Assembly (NCBI RefSeq): GCF_000025605.1 | Contig: NC_013894.1 | Location: 1,225,529 to 1,289,528, forward strand | Source: Thermocrinis albus DSM 14484 | Lineage (GTDB): Bacteria; Aquificota; Aquificia; Aquificales; Aquificaceae | Direction: 5' to 3' | Length of the DNA stretch: 64,000 nt | In this document: positions 1-8,862 of the stretch, piece by piece | Layout: each line of letters starts with the position of its first letter | How positions within the stretch are numbered: the stretch's first letter is position 1 | Notes under the pieces: model-generated | Databases searched by the model: none | What the model was told of the DNA's origin: nothing | What the model saw: the letters and a program-made list of their open reading frames with translations, nothing else | Position numbers and translations under genes: made by a program

Positions 1-324
1 ATAGAAGATAGGTAGCAGTAACACGTGAGACTTCTTTGTCAAGTAGACCGGCAAGGTAAACTGAAAGAGGGTGAGAAAAAGTACAAAAGGTACTACAAGA
101 GCGTAAGCGAGAGGCCAGCTGATGCCTCCATACTGGGTTACCGCTATGGTGGCACACTTAAGGGACAGAAGGAAGAACACAAAACCTGATATGGTCCAGA
201 AACGCACATTAATATCTTTCAGAAGTATGTAAAGGCCCAGAAGGGAGAAGTACCAGACAGCCATGTGGGAAAAAGGGAGGTAGAGGCAAAATCCCACCAA
301 AAGGCCCTTGAAAAAGTCCCTCAT
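1..324 (-). CDS. lnt: Apolipoprotein N-acyltransferase, N-terminal part (runs off window)
   Basis: The frame opens with ATG at 324 and is still open at base 1, giving about 108 residues. It shows several hydrophobic segments (about residues 5-34, 42-62 and 70-95) and a YGGISWPLA motif at residues 65-73, which matches the membrane part of Lnt, the inner-membrane enzyme that adds the third acyl chain to lipoproteins. The nitrilase-like catalytic domain would lie outside the window. The start overlaps the stop of the upstream DMT-family gene (ATGA), so the two are probably translationally coupled. The Lnt call rests on the N-terminal pattern alone. Confidence 0.65.
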   Translation of the reverse strand, partial: MRDFFKGLLVGFCLYLPFSHMAVWYFSLLGLYILLKDINVRFWTISGFVFFLLSLKCATIAVTQYGGISWPLAYALVVPFVLFLTLFQFTLPVYLTKKSHVLLLPIFY

Positions 325-743
325 CGCTTAGAAGACAGAGCCAAGAGGGCCGTACCCATCACTATAAGAAGAGCACCCAAAAGGCGTAAAACTGTTATCC
401 TTTCTCCCAGGAGTAAGGAGGCGAGGATAGAGGCCCACAGGGGAGAGATGGAAGCTATTGGAGCCACCACCGACACCTCTCCCTCCTTTACCGCGTGGAA
501 GAAAAAGAACATTCCCAAGAAACCTGAAAAGGCACCCCCCAACAGAAGGAACACAAGTTCTCTGGGAGCCACACTCCACGTGCCTGCCAGCAAAAGATAA
601 ATCAAAGATACTAGGAACGCAGAAAGATTATGAACTACCAGAGCAACCGCTATATCTGTCCTACCACCCAGTCCAGTTTTAAAAATAACAGGAGCCACAC
701 CCCACACAAAACTGGCCACAAGAGCTAAAAAGACAGCCTTCAT
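321..743 (-). CDS. EamA/DMT-family small membrane transporter
   Basis: A 140-residue protein with about five hydrophobic helices and the EamA-type pattern: AxxWG near residue 14, a central loop, and an SxxPLWASILA stretch followed by a GxLLIxxG helix. It is one EamA repeat, half the usual ten-helix transporter, so it may work as a homodimer or pair with another half. The ATG at 743 overlaps the xthA stop (ATGA) and is preferred to a GTG five codons upstream. Substrate cannot be predicted. Confidence 0.75.
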   Translation of the reverse strand: MKAVFLALVASFVWGVAPVIFKTGLGGRTDIAVALVVHNLSAFLVSLIYLLLAGTWSVAPRELVFLLLGGAFSGFLGMFFFFHAVKEGEVSVVAPIASISPLWASILASLLLGERITVLRLLGALLIVMGTALLALSSKR

Positions 744-1525
744 AGTTCCAACAGACACACCACAGGTGCATGATCCGAAGGTTTAGGCGATCTCCTCTTG
801 CGAGCCCACATATCTACATATACGTCCCTCACAGAAGGGAGGAGGGGTTTGGTAACCAGGATGTAGTCTATGCGCATACCCTGATCCTTCCACACAGCAC
901 CTCCTATGTAGTCCCACCACGTGAACTGAACTTTGTTGGGATACAGATATCTGAAGGTGTCCACAAAACCCCACTCCAGTATCTTCCTTAACGCGCTTCT
1001 TTCCTCTTCCATAGTTCCTATAGTATCTCTCAGAAGCACCGGATCATAAACATCTATATCTTCTAAAGCTACGTTCATATCACCTAATAGTATTATCTTA
1101 TCTTCTGGACTAAAATTTTCCGCAAGAAACTGGTAAAACTGCTGGTAGAAGGCGAGTTTGTAAGTAAACTTAGGTGTCCCGCGTAGATCTCCGTGAGGAA
1201 AGTACACGTTTATAAGCCATATATCCCCCAATCTTCCACCTATTATTCTGCTCTCTTTGTCTAAGATATCCATAGATGTATCTTTGAAAACATCTTGGAG
1301 AGGCAACTTACTGCATATAGCTACCCCGTTGTAAGTCCTTTGGCCTTTCACATAACAGTGATAACCTATTTTTTCAAAATCCGGGAATGGAAAAGCCCTT
1401 TCCTCTACTTTTGTTTCCTGAAGACAGATTACATCAACCTGAGATCTTTCTAACCACATAAAGAGGAGCTCTCTCCTGCTCCTTATAGAGTTGACATTGT
1501 AGGTACACACCCTAAACATAGCCAT
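740..1525 (-). CDS. xthA: Exodeoxyribonuclease III / AP endonuclease
   Basis: A 261-residue exonuclease III-family protein that acts in base-excision repair, cutting at abasic sites and trimming 3' ends. Family motifs are visible in order: YNVNSIR near the N-terminus, LQETK, NVYFPHG, LGDMNVA, a WWDY stretch, RIDYIL and the C-terminal SDHAPV that carries the catalytic Asp-His. Length is normal. Two in-frame ATGs (1525 and 1519) can serve as start. It is first in a minus-strand run with the DMT and lnt genes, overlapping the former by four bases. Confidence 0.93.
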   Translation of the reverse strand: MAMFRVCTYNVNSIRSRRELLFMWLERSQVDVICLQETKVEERAFPFPDFEKIGYHCYVKGQRTYNGVAICSKLPLQDVFKDTSMDILDKESRIIGGRLGDIWLINVYFPHGDLRGTPKFTYKLAFYQQFYQFLAENFSPEDKIILLGDMNVALEDIDVYDPVLLRDTIGTMEEERSALRKILEWGFVDTFRYLYPNKVQFTWWDYIGGAVWKDQGMRIDYILVTKPLLPSVRDVYVDMWARKRRSPKPSDHAPVVCLLEL

Positions 1526-1542
1526 CTATCTTAATTCAAAAC

Positions 1543-1571
1543 TTGCATTCAAAAGCAACCTGCTGTATATT
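1543..1571 (+). promoter_or_regulatory. Sigma-70-type promoter of hup
   Basis: TTGCAT (1543-1548) and TATATT (1566-1571) are separated by 17 bp, and the HU start lies about 37 bp downstream. A strong ribosome-binding site, AAGGAGGG, lies at 1594-1601. Confidence 0.6.
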
Positions 1572-1607
1572 ATAAGAGCGACAAAAACTTCATAAGGAGG
1601 GATTGCC

Positions 1608-1880
1608 ATGACGAAAGCTGAGCTTGTTTCCGCCATAGCCAAGGGGGCCGGTATAACCAAAAAGGAGGCAGATGCTGCCCTTAAAGCAGCTGTAGCTGCT
1701 GTGGCTGATGCCCTCAAGAAGGGTGAAAGGGTGGCCATACCCGGTTTTGGTATCTTTACCGTAAGGCAGAGGGCTGCCAGAAAGGGAAGGAATCCCAGAA
1801 CCGGTGCCGTTATCAACATCCCTGCCAGAAAGGTGGTGGTGTTCAGGCCCGCCAAGGATCTGAGAGAAGGCCTCAAGTAA
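1608..1880 (+). CDS. hup: HU-family DNA-binding protein
   Basis: A 90-residue histone-like protein of normal HU length that bends and compacts DNA as a dimer. It has the opening MTKAELV, the alanine-rich helical body (residues 20-45), the GFGIFTV turn, and the DNA-binding arm RNPRTGAVINIPA at about residues 61-73. It has its own promoter and a consensus ribosome-binding site seven bases before ATG. The gene is followed by a perfect GC hairpin and rsmE. Confidence 0.95.
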   Translation: MTKAELVSAIAKGAGITKKEADAALKAAVAAVADALKKGERVAIPGFGIFTVRQRAARKGRNPRTGAVINIPARKVVVFRPAKDLREGLK

Positions 1881-1888
1881 CATGTGAT

Positions 1889-1906
1889 GGGGGGACTTGT
1901 CCCCCC
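1889..1906 (+). other. GC-rich hairpin between hup and rsmE
   Basis: An 8-bp perfect stem, GGGGGGAC/GTCCCCCC, with a TT spacer ends five bases before the likely rsmE ATG. There is no T-tract, so it is not an obvious intrinsic terminator. It may protect the hup message or limit rsmE translation. Confidence 0.5.
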
Positions 1907-1910
1907 CGCT

Positions 1911-2630
1911 ATGCAGAGAACTGTAGCTACCTTCCGCAGAGGTGATCTTTTCAGAATAGAGGGGGAGGAGTTAAAACACATCTTTGCAAGAAGATGGAAG
2001 GTGGGACAAAAGGTGGAGGTTTTTTGGGAGGGAAGGCTCTTCCTCTGTGTTCTTGAGTCCATCAGTAAAAAAGGTGCCGTGTGTAGAATACTGGAGGAGA
2101 TAAGTACCCGACCTGCTGAGCCTTACGTGTATCTTTACCAGTGTGTTCCTGTAGAGATAGGTAAGATGGATTTTATAGTGGAGAAGGTGAGTGAAGTGGG
2201 AGCTTACCAACTTACACCCCTTCTGTCATCTCGGAGTTTTCAGAACCTACAGGCCCTAGAGAAAAGATACGAAAGGTGGAGGAGGATAGCTTTTTCCTCC
2301 TTTAAGCAGTGTGGCAGACCCATACCTTTGGAGATAGCACCTGTCACTCATCTCGAAGATCTGAAGTGTAGGGGAGGTGTGTGTATGGTGCTGGATAGCT
2401 TTGGAGGTGAGATTTGGTTGAGTGAGGTCAATCTAAAGGATGTAAAAGAGGTGCATTTAGTGGTGGGTCCAGAAGGTGGATTCTCTGAGAAAGAGGTACA
2501 ACTTTTGAGGGAAAAAGGTTTTCTACCTGTTCGTCTAAGACCCTACACACTGAGGTCAGAAACCGCTGCCGTACTGGCTGTAGGTTTGGTGATGAATTTC
2601 AGTAGTCCTCCTTCTCCCACATCTTCATAG
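1911..2630 (+). CDS. rsmE: 16S rRNA m3U1498 methyltransferase
   Basis: A 239-residue SPOUT-class methyltransferase that methylates U1498 of 16S rRNA. The N-terminal PUA-like half carries GEELKHIFARRW. The C-terminal SAM-binding knot shows VVGPEGGFSEKE and LRPYTLRSETAA, which are signatures of the family. I choose ATG 1911 because family proteins begin near this point; GTG 1884 and ATG 1887 are in frame but would translate the GC hairpin. No clear ribosome-binding site precedes 1911, which suggests coupling to hup or poor expression. Confidence 0.9.
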   Translation: MQRTVATFRRGDLFRIEGEELKHIFARRWKVGQKVEVFWEGRLFLCVLESISKKGAVCRILEEISTRPAEPYVYLYQCVPVEIGKMDFIVEKVSEVGAYQLTPLLSSRSFQNLQALEKRYERWRRIAFSSFKQCGRPIPLEIAPVTHLEDLKCRGGVCMVLDSFGGEIWLSEVNLKDVKEVHLVVGPEGGFSEKEVQLLREKGFLPVRLRPYTLRSETAAVLAVGLVMNFSSPPSPTSS

Positions 2631-2729
2631 ACTATCTGTAGTACGTTGTCCACCAACAGCATGGAAGTTTCTTATTCATAATTCCCCTCCCACATCTTCT
2701 TGGACATTTTATATTTTATTTCTGTATTA

Positions 2730-3076
2730 GGGGGCGAATGGATTCGACGGGGACGGCAGGCTGAGGGAAGCAGGCAGGGTGGCACCCTCAACAGCCACCG
2801 GGAAACACTTCCCGAAGCTGAACTCGCCCTCGCTGCCTAATTGAAGGCAGCGGCTCTCCGGTGACTGCACCGCTGGGTTGCCGGTAGGGTTCAGAGACAG
2901 CGGTGTAGGAAGGAGGTATGGGCACAGATACCTCCTTCCGAAAAGGAACTGTGCCCCGCCTCTCACCGCCTGCCGGTGGGCTGTGAGAGGAGAGGTAAGA
3001 AACACCGGCTAAGCCTGTAGAAGCCCTCCAGCTGGGCCGTTCTCGGACGAGGGTTCGATTCCCTCCGCCTCCACCA
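2730..3076 (+). ncRNA. ssrA: Transfer-messenger RNA (tmRNA)
   Basis: The 5' end GGGGGCG (2730-2736) pairs with CGCCTCC (3066-3072) as a 7-bp acceptor stem, followed by discriminator A and an encoded CCA at 3074-3076. A T-arm-like GGTTCGATTCC lies just before the acceptor strand. The tag frame ends at TAA 2838-2840 and reads PEAELALAA at its C-terminus, like the Aquifex tag. By comparison with Aquifex the resume codon is probably CTT at 2808, giving a ten-residue tag beginning Leu-Pro. About 347 nt long. Confidence 0.95.
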
Positions 3077-3079
3077 TAT

Positions 3080-3105
3080 GTAAACAAATTTACAAAATTG
3101 TTAAC
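3080..3105 (+). promoter_or_regulatory. Putative enhancer sites upstream of glnB
   Basis: GTAAACAAATTTAC (3080-3093) is an inverted-repeat motif, and ACAAAATTGTTAAC (3092-3105) is a second, weaker copy. They match the motif pair in the globin/nirBA divergent region and lie about 104-116 bp before the inferred sigma-54 start, as expected for an enhancer-binding protein. The factor is unknown. Confidence 0.55.
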
Positions 3106-3175
3106 AACTCCACCCCTTCTACATCTTCCCCCTTTGACAAAAGCGTATAAAATAAAGCTCCCGAAGGGATGCTTT

Positions 3176-3192
3176 TTGGTATCCTCTTTGCA
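3176..3192 (+). promoter_or_regulatory. Sigma-54 promoter of glnB-glnA-amtB
   Basis: TTGGTATCCTCTTTGCA contains GG (3178-3179), ten bases, then GC (3190-3191), the invariant spacing of sigma-54 (-24/-12) promoters. The expected start is near 3203, just before the glnB ribosome-binding site. Confidence 0.75.
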
Positions 3193-3213
3193 AAAATAAA
3201 GGTTAGGAGGTGA

Positions 3214-3555
<342 letters not shown>

Positions 3556-3578
3556 AAAACCAATAAAGGAGGTGCAAC

Positions 3579-4988
3579 ATGCCAAAGTACACGCCCGCAG
3601 AAGTTTTGAGCCTCATTGAACAGGAAGGCGTGCAGTACGTGGATCTGAGGTTCTCAGATCCCTACGGTCAGTGGCAGCATCTTACTATACCTGCCTACGA
3701 GCTTACGCTGGAAACCTTTGAAAACGGAAGGGGTTTTGACGGCTCCTCCATAAGGGGCTGGCAGTCTATCCACGAGTCGGACATGTTGGCTGTGCCTGAT
3801 CCTACCACCGCCTTCATTGATCCCTTTATGGAGCCCAAGACTCTGGTGATGATATGTGACATTTATGATCCCATCACCAGAGAAAGGTACGGTAGAGATA
3901 CCAGGTACATAGCCCAGAAAGCGGAGCAGTATCTTAAGCAGACAGGTATAGGTGACACCGCTTACTACGGACCTGAGGCTGAGTTCTTTATCTTTGACTC
4001 TGTAGAGTTCGGAACATCAGCCAACTACGCTTTCTGGAAGGTGGACTCAGAGGAAGGCTGGTGGAACAGAGAGATCACCTCTTCTGGTTACAAGATACCC
4101 CACAAGAGAGGATACTTCCCGGCGCCTCCCCTCGACAAGACTTACGCTCTCAGGAACGAGATGGTAACCATTCTTTCCCAACTGGGTATAGTAGTAGAAC
4201 TCCACCACCACGAAGTGGCTACAGCTGGTCAAGGTGAGATAGACATAAGGTACGACTCTCTCGTCAACCAGGCGGATAAGCTCTTTATCTATAAGTACGT
4301 AGTGAGAATGGTGGCTGCCAAATATGGCAAGTACGCCACCTTTATGCCGAAAGTTCTACCCAACGATAACGGTAACGGTATGCATACCCACTTCTCTATA
4401 TGGAAGAACGGAGAAAATCTGTTCGCAGGTTCTGAGTACGCAGGGGTTTCGGAAATATGCTTGTACGCCATAGGTGGTATACTGAAGCACGGACCTGCTC
4501 TGACAGCTTTCACCAACCCAACTGTTAACTCCTATCACCGACTGGTTCCCGGATTTGAGGCACCTGTAAGGCTCGCTTATTCTGCCCGTAACAGATCTGC
4601 AGCTATAAGGATACCTACCTACTCTCAGTCTCCTAAGGCAAAGAGGATAGAGATAAGGTTCCCTGATCCTACCTGCAACCCCTACTTAGCCTTCTCTGCC
4701 ATTCTCATGGCGGCCATAGACGGTATAGAGAACCGTATACATCCCGGAGAACCTCTGGACAAGGACATATACTCCTTACCCCCAGAGGAACTCAAGGACA
4801 TACCGCAACTTCCCGGATCCTTGGAAGAATCCCTGAAGGCTCTGGAGAACGACTACGAGTTCCTTCTAAAAGGAGGTGTCTTTACGGAGAGCTTCATAGA
4901 GGAGTGGATACAAGCAAAACGTAAGGAGATAGATGAGCTGAGGTTCATACCTCACCCTAAAGAGTTTGAGATGTACTTTGATATCTAA
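3579..4988 (+). CDS. glnA: Glutamine synthetase type I
   Basis: A 469-residue GSI subunit that makes glutamine from glutamate, ammonium and ATP as a dodecamer in the cytoplasm. It shows the FDGSSIRGW loop (residues 53-61), metal-binding glutamates in the EAEFF and HHHEVATAGQGE motifs, and NPTVNSYHRLVPG. Y398 in the IYSLPPEE segment matches the tyrosine adenylylated in GSI-beta enzymes, so covalent control is possible; no adenylyltransferase is in the window. It starts 23 bases after glnB with a strong ribosome-binding site. Confidence 0.97.
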   Translation: MPKYTPAEVLSLIEQEGVQYVDLRFSDPYGQWQHLTIPAYELTLETFENGRGFDGSSIRGWQSIHESDMLAVPDPTTAFIDPFMEPKTLVMICDIYDPITRERYGRDTRYIAQKAEQYLKQTGIGDTAYYGPEAEFFIFDSVEFGTSANYAFWKVDSEEGWWNREITSSGYKIPHKRGYFPAPPLDKTYALRNEMVTILSQLGIVVELHHHEVATAGQGEIDIRYDSLVNQADKLFIYKYVVRMVAAKYGKYATFMPKVLPNDNGNGMHTHFSIWKNGENLFAGSEYAGVSEICLYAIGGILKHGPALTAFTNPTVNSYHRLVPGFEAPVRLAYSARNRSAAIRIPTYSQSPKAKRIEIRFPDPTCNPYLAFSAILMAAIDGIENRIHPGEPLDKDIYSLPPEELKDIPQLPGSLEESLKALENDYEFLLKGGVFTESFIEEWIQAKRKEIDELRFIPHPKEFEMYFDI

Positions 4989-5015
4989 ATAAAAGAAAAG
5001 AAGTAAATAAAAAAT

Positions 5016-5033
5016 GCCCCGCACCCGCGGGGC
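5016..5033 (+). other. GC hairpin between glnA and amtB
   Basis: GCCCCGC (5016-5022), loop ACCC, then GCGGGGC (5027-5033) forms a perfect 7-bp stem directly before the GAGGAGGT ribosome-binding site of amtB. A-rich sequence precedes it and there is no T-tract after it. It may stabilise the glnA message or set the glnA:amtB ratio. Confidence 0.5.
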
Positions 5034-5048
5034 GAGGAGGTAGCTGTG

Positions 5049-6332
5049 ATGAAGCGCTGGATAGGTGGTATTATACCACTACTGCTGCCCTTAAGTTTTG
5101 CACTGGCAGAGGGTACACAACCCAAACTGGACACTGGTGACACGGCATGGATGCTCATGTCCACAGCTCTTGTCATGCTTATGACACTGCCTGGTCTTGC
5201 CATCTTTTACGGTGGCCTGTCCAAAAACAAGGACACCCTTAACACAATAGGCATGTCCTTTTTGGCATACTGTGTGGTCTCTTTCCTATGGGTGGTCTAC
5301 GGTTATTCTCTTGCCTTTGGAGAAGATATAGGTGGTATCATAGGTTCCGCCTCCAAGGTTTTCCTCAACGGCGTTACTGTGAACAGCTTACAGGGAACTA
5401 TACCGGAGATGCTCTTTGTGGCTTTTCAACTCACCTTTGCCGCCATCACGGTGGCTCTCATAAGTGGTTCTTACATAGAGAGGATGAAGTTTTCGGCGTG
5501 GTTGGTATTCAGTATTCTGTGGATGAGTCTTGTCTATGTACCTGTGGCCCACTGGGTATGGGGTGGTGGTTTTCTGGCTAAACTGGGTGCTTTGGACTTT
5601 GCGGGTGGTACCGTTGTACACATAAACGCAGGTATAGCCGGTCTCATAGGAGCTTTACTGCTGGGTAAAAGGAAGGACACCTCCCTTATTCCCAGTAACC
5701 TTCCTCTGGTGGTGATAGGGGCAGGTCTTCTGTGGTTCGGATGGTTCGGTTTCAATGCGGGATCTGCGGTAGGTGCTAACGGGTTGGCTGCTGCGGCCTT
5801 TCTCAACACCAACACAGCAACCGCTGTGGCTGCTCTCGCGTGGATGTTCACTGAATGGCTACATGCCAAAAAACCCACCGTCTTGGGACTGGCTTCAGGT
5901 GCCGTGGCCGGTCTTGTAGCCATAACTCCCGCAGCAGGTTTCGTCAACATATACGGCGCTATTGTGATAGGAGCTCTCGCAGGTATACTGCCCTACTTTG
6001 CCGTAGCGATGCTGAAACCAAAGCTGGGTTACGACGATGCCTTAGATGTGTTTGGTATTCACGGTGTGGCTGGAATTCTGGGAGCTATACTGACAGGTGT
6101 GTTTGCAGATCCCACCATAAACCAAGCTGGCAAGGGACTGCTTTACGGTAATCCCTCCCAGTTAACGGTACAGCTTATCAGTGTGGGGGTCGTGATAGTG
6201 TACGATGCCGTCATGACCGCCATAATCCTCTTTATAACCAAAGCGTTGGTGGGTCTTAGGGTCTTGCCAGAAGAAGAGATAACGGGACTGGACAGATCCC
6301 AGCACGGAGAGAGCGCCTACAACATCACATAA
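5049..6332 (+). CDS. amtB: Ammonium transporter
   Basis: A 427-residue Amt/Rh-family channel of the inner membrane with an N-terminal signal sequence (about residues 1-21) and eleven membrane helices. The twin pore histidines lie in [10 protein letters not shown] and [11 protein letters not shown]. Linkage to glnB and glnA is classical, because PII can block the channel when nitrogen is plentiful. ATG 5049 follows GAGGAGGT; a GTG sits one codon upstream. Confidence 0.97.
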   Translation: MKRWIGGIIPLLLPLSFALAEGTQPKLDTGDTAWMLMSTALVMLMTLPGLAIFYGGLSKNKDTLNTIGMSFLAYCVVSFLWVVYGYSLAFGEDIGGIIGSASKVFLNGVTVNSLQGTIPEMLFVAFQLTFAAITVALISGSYIERMKFSAWLVFSILWMSLVYVPVAHWVWGGGFLAKLGALDFAGGTVVHINAGIAGLIGALLLGKRKDTSLIPSNLPLVVIGAGLLWFGWFGFNAGSAVGANGLAAAAFLNTNTATAVAALAWMFTEWLHAKKPTVLGLASGAVAGLVAITPAAGFVNIYGAIVIGALAGILPYFAVAMLKPKLGYDDALDVFGIHGVAGILGAILTGVFADPTINQAGKGLLYGNPSQLTVQLISVGVVIVYDAVMTAIILFITKALVGLRVLPEEEITGLDRSQHGESAYNIT

Positions 6333-6345
6333 GGAGGTGTGTACC

Positions 6346-7401
6346 ATGAAGAAGTACCTACTGCTGACAGCTCTCACTGGCTGTGTCTTTCAGGCAAGCG
6401 CTTTGGAACTGAAGACAGACTTCATGGGCTCCATCAACGTAAACGGTGCCCTCACAGGCTACATCCTCTACAGTAACAACAAAACCGACAACAAAAAGAC
6501 ACGTTACGACGTAGGATCCGCCATAATCCAGATATCAAAACCTGCGGAACCTTGGGGTTTTAACCTGATGGGTGGGGCCTACAGCCTGCCCGTTGTGGGT
6601 GTAGGTCTTTCTAAGACCGCTACCTATACTGATCTCTACAGTGCACTACCTGTTGCTTACTTAGAGCTGACTCCCGTTAAGGGGCTCTCCATAAAGGCAG
6701 GTAGACTTCCTACCATAATAGGGTACGAGTCTGCCTTTACTTATCTTAACAACTACATTCAGAGAGGTCTTGTATGGAATATGCAACCTGTTTTCCACCA
6801 GGGTGTCAGGGTAAGCTATTCTACAGATCTGTTAGGTGTAACCTTAGGTGTCAACGATGGCTTTTTCACCGCCTCCACCGCGCATGCTAAAGCCGCTCTT
6901 GAAGGAAGCATAGCACTAACACCCGTGAAGGACGGTTCCATAGCCTTTAACTTTCTTATACCCTCCAAGAGTTCAAGACCCAACAACACAGCCGCGCCGG
7001 CCAACAAGAGGGAGTATAACCTGGTTGCATCTTATTCCATAGGTAACTTAACAGCTGCGGTGGATGCCCTGTATGTGGAGGCTCCTGCAGACTCAGAGGC
7101 CCAAGTACCTTCAAAGGCCAAAGCGAGTGGAGTTGCTCTACACTTAGCTTACAATCTGAAACCCTTTAAAGTGGCCGGTAGGATAGAGTACGTCAAAGAT
7201 AACTCGGACGTAGGAGGAATAGACCTCGTAGGTCTTGGAGATGGAAACAAGGCATGGACATTCACTCTGACACCCTCCTACAGTAAAGGCCCTCTCTTCG
7301 TAAGAGGTGAGCTGTCCTATGTGGCTGCCGACAGGCCTTTTACTTCCAACAGTAAAAAGAACCAGACCAGACTGGGTGTAGAGGTGGGTTTCCTCTTCTG
7401 A
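6346..7401 (+). CDS. Outer-membrane beta-barrel porin (BBP2-like)
   Basis: A 351-residue exported protein with a cleavable signal (MKKYLLLTALTGCVFQASA). The body is rich in alternating beta-strand sequence and contains GRLPTIIGYES followed by a QGVRVSYS strand, a pattern of the OmpL-like beta-barrel porin-2 family. The last residue is Phe, as usual for outer-membrane proteins. It follows amtB by 13 bases with an AAGGAGG ribosome-binding site, so it may supply an outer-membrane pore for ammonium or other nitrogen compounds. Specificity is inference from context. Confidence 0.75.
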   Translation: MKKYLLLTALTGCVFQASALELKTDFMGSINVNGALTGYILYSNNKTDNKKTRYDVGSAIIQISKPAEPWGFNLMGGAYSLPVVGVGLSKTATYTDLYSALPVAYLELTPVKGLSIKAGRLPTIIGYESAFTYLNNYIQRGLVWNMQPVFHQGVRVSYSTDLLGVTLGVNDGFFTASTAHAKAALEGSIALTPVKDGSIAFNFLIPSKSSRPNNTAAPANKREYNLVASYSIGNLTAAVDALYVEAPADSEAQVPSKAKASGVALHLAYNLKPFKVAGRIEYVKDNSDVGGIDLVGLGDGNKAWTFTLTPSYSKGPLFVRGELSYVAADRPFTSNSKKNQTRLGVEVGFLF

Positions 7402-8156
7402 TGCCAAAGGCTGTTCTTTTAGATATAGATGGAGTGCTCATGGTGGGGGGTAGCCCTCTTCCGGGGGCTCCCCTCATTTTGGAAAAGCTAAAGGAACGCT
7501 TTAAGATAGCTCTTGTCAGTAACATCACACGTTCATCCTTTTCACAAACCTTGGAGAAGTTAAGAGGCGCGGGTTTCCATATAGGAGAAGAAGAGTTGTT
7601 CACACCTATCAAAGTGGCGGTAGACTACATAAAGACTGTGGGGGGTAAGGTGTTTGCTTTGACCACCGAGGAAGCTAAGGAAGATCTCAGAGAACTGGAG
7701 GGTGAACCTGTGACCCATGTACTGGTGGGTGATGCTTATACTAACTTTACCTACCATGCGCTCAACAAGGCTTTTAGATACCTTATAAAAGGTGCACGGC
7801 TCGTAGCGTTGGCCGAAAACAGGTACTTTAAGGATAAAGATGGGGAGCTTTCCCTAGACGCAGGTCCTTTCGTAAGAGCCCTTGAGTACGCCTCAGGACA
7901 AAGAGCCACTCTGTTGGGAAAACCTTCACCTACCTTTTTCTTAAAGGTTTTAGAAAAACTGGGTGTGAGCGCTGAGGAGGCTGTTATGGTAGGGGACGAC
8001 ATAGAGGCTGACGTGTTGGGTGCGCAGAGGGTGGGCATGAAGAGTGTTTTGGTAAAGACGGGAAAGTTCAGGGAGGAGGATCTACAGAAGTGTATAATAC
8101 CCCACTTAGTTATCCCAGACGTAACGCATCTTCTGGATGCTGTTGAGTATCTTTAA
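7401..8156 (+). CDS. HAD-family hydrolase (NagD/LHPP-like subfamily IIA)
   Basis: A 251-residue phosphatase-like protein. Motif I is LDIDGVL (D8, D10), motif II is the SN in ALVSNITR, and motif IV is VGDDIEAD in the C-terminal third; the cap between them is of the NagD/LHPP kind. Its ATG overlaps the porin stop (TGATG). The 3' end overlaps the convergent cobA gene by 47 bp. The natural substrate is unknown. Confidence 0.8.
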   Translation: MPKAVLLDIDGVLMVGGSPLPGAPLILEKLKERFKIALVSNITRSSFSQTLEKLRGAGFHIGEEELFTPIKVAVDYIKTVGGKVFALTTEEAKEDLRELEGEPVTHVLVGDAYTNFTYHALNKAFRYLIKGARLVALAENRYFKDKDGELSLDAGPFVRALEYASGQRATLLGKPSPTFFLKVLEKLGVSAEEAVMVGDDIEADVLGAQRVGMKSVLVKTGKFREEDLQKCIIPHLVIPDVTHLLDAVEYL

Positions 8157-8862
8157 GTTTTTTGTATAGTTCCACCACTTTACCCACCACCAGCAACGCA
8201 GGAGGTTCCACAGGTGGTGGATCACTGGCCAACCTACCTAAACTGGTCACCACAACCCTCTGTTTGGATGTGCATCCCCTCTCCACAAAGGCCACGGGTT
8301 CTTCAGCATCCCTCCCCAACTCCAACAGCTTCCTACCTATCTCCTGCCTCTTACCCACACCCATCACCACCACCAGAGTATCCACGTACCTGCTCAGCTC
8401 CCACCTCACACCGTAACAACCTTCCCCCTCGTGCCCAGTTACCACTCCAAAGGAGGAAGAAACACCCCTCATGGTGAGGGGTATCCCTACGTACGTAGGT
8501 ACACCAGTCACCGAACTGACACCAGGAACCACCTCAAACTCAACACCATTTTGAGCCAGATAGAGCGCTTCCTCCGCACCCCTTCCAAACACGAAAGGAT
8601 CCCCTCCCTTCAGTCTCACCACCCTTCTGTAAACTTTAGAAAGTTCCACCAACATCCTGTTGATACTGTCCTGTGGTGTGTGTTTACCCTCTTCCTTCCC
8701 TACGTAGATAATCTCACAGTCGGGTCTTGCCAACTGGAGTATGTCCTCACTGACCAATCTGTCGTAGAGGATAACATCCGCTTCCCTTATTATCCTCACA
8801 GCCTTTAACGTAAGAAGTTCCACATCTCCAGGTCCTGCTCCCACTATGTAGACTTTACCCAC
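8110..8862 (-). CDS. cobA: Uroporphyrinogen-III C-methyltransferase (SUMT)
   Basis: A 250-residue SAM-dependent enzyme that methylates uroporphyrinogen III to precorrin-2, the first step to siroheme. VGAGPGD at the N-terminus, RLKGGDPFVFGRG and VPGVSS-VPTYVGIPLT are family signatures. GTG 8862 sits behind AAGGG at good spacing; a TTG two codons upstream is possible. It is last in the nitrate operon, fitting supply of siroheme for the divergent nitrite reductase. No dehydrogenase/chelatase partner is in the window. Confidence 0.93.
   Translation of the reverse strand: MGKVYIVGAGPGDVELLTLKAVRIIREADVILYDRLVSEDILQLARPDCEIIYVGKEEGKHTPQDSINRMLVELSKVYRRVVRLKGGDPFVFGRGAEEALYLAQNGVEFEVVPGVSSVTGVPTYVGIPLTMRGVSSSFGVVTGHEGEGCYGVRWELSRYVDTLVVVMGVGKRQEIGRKLLELGRDAEEPVAFVERGCTSKQRVVVTSLGRLASDPPPVEPPALLVVGKVVELYKKLKDTQQHPEDALRLG

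Noticed and set aside
3080-3093. NtcA site (GTA-N8-TAC) before glnB
   Set aside because: The spacing fits, but distance to a sigma-54 promoter and the repeat pair in the nir region fit an enhancer-binding protein better. No NtcA protein is in the window; the Crp/Fnr protein at 62754 is not clearly NtcA.
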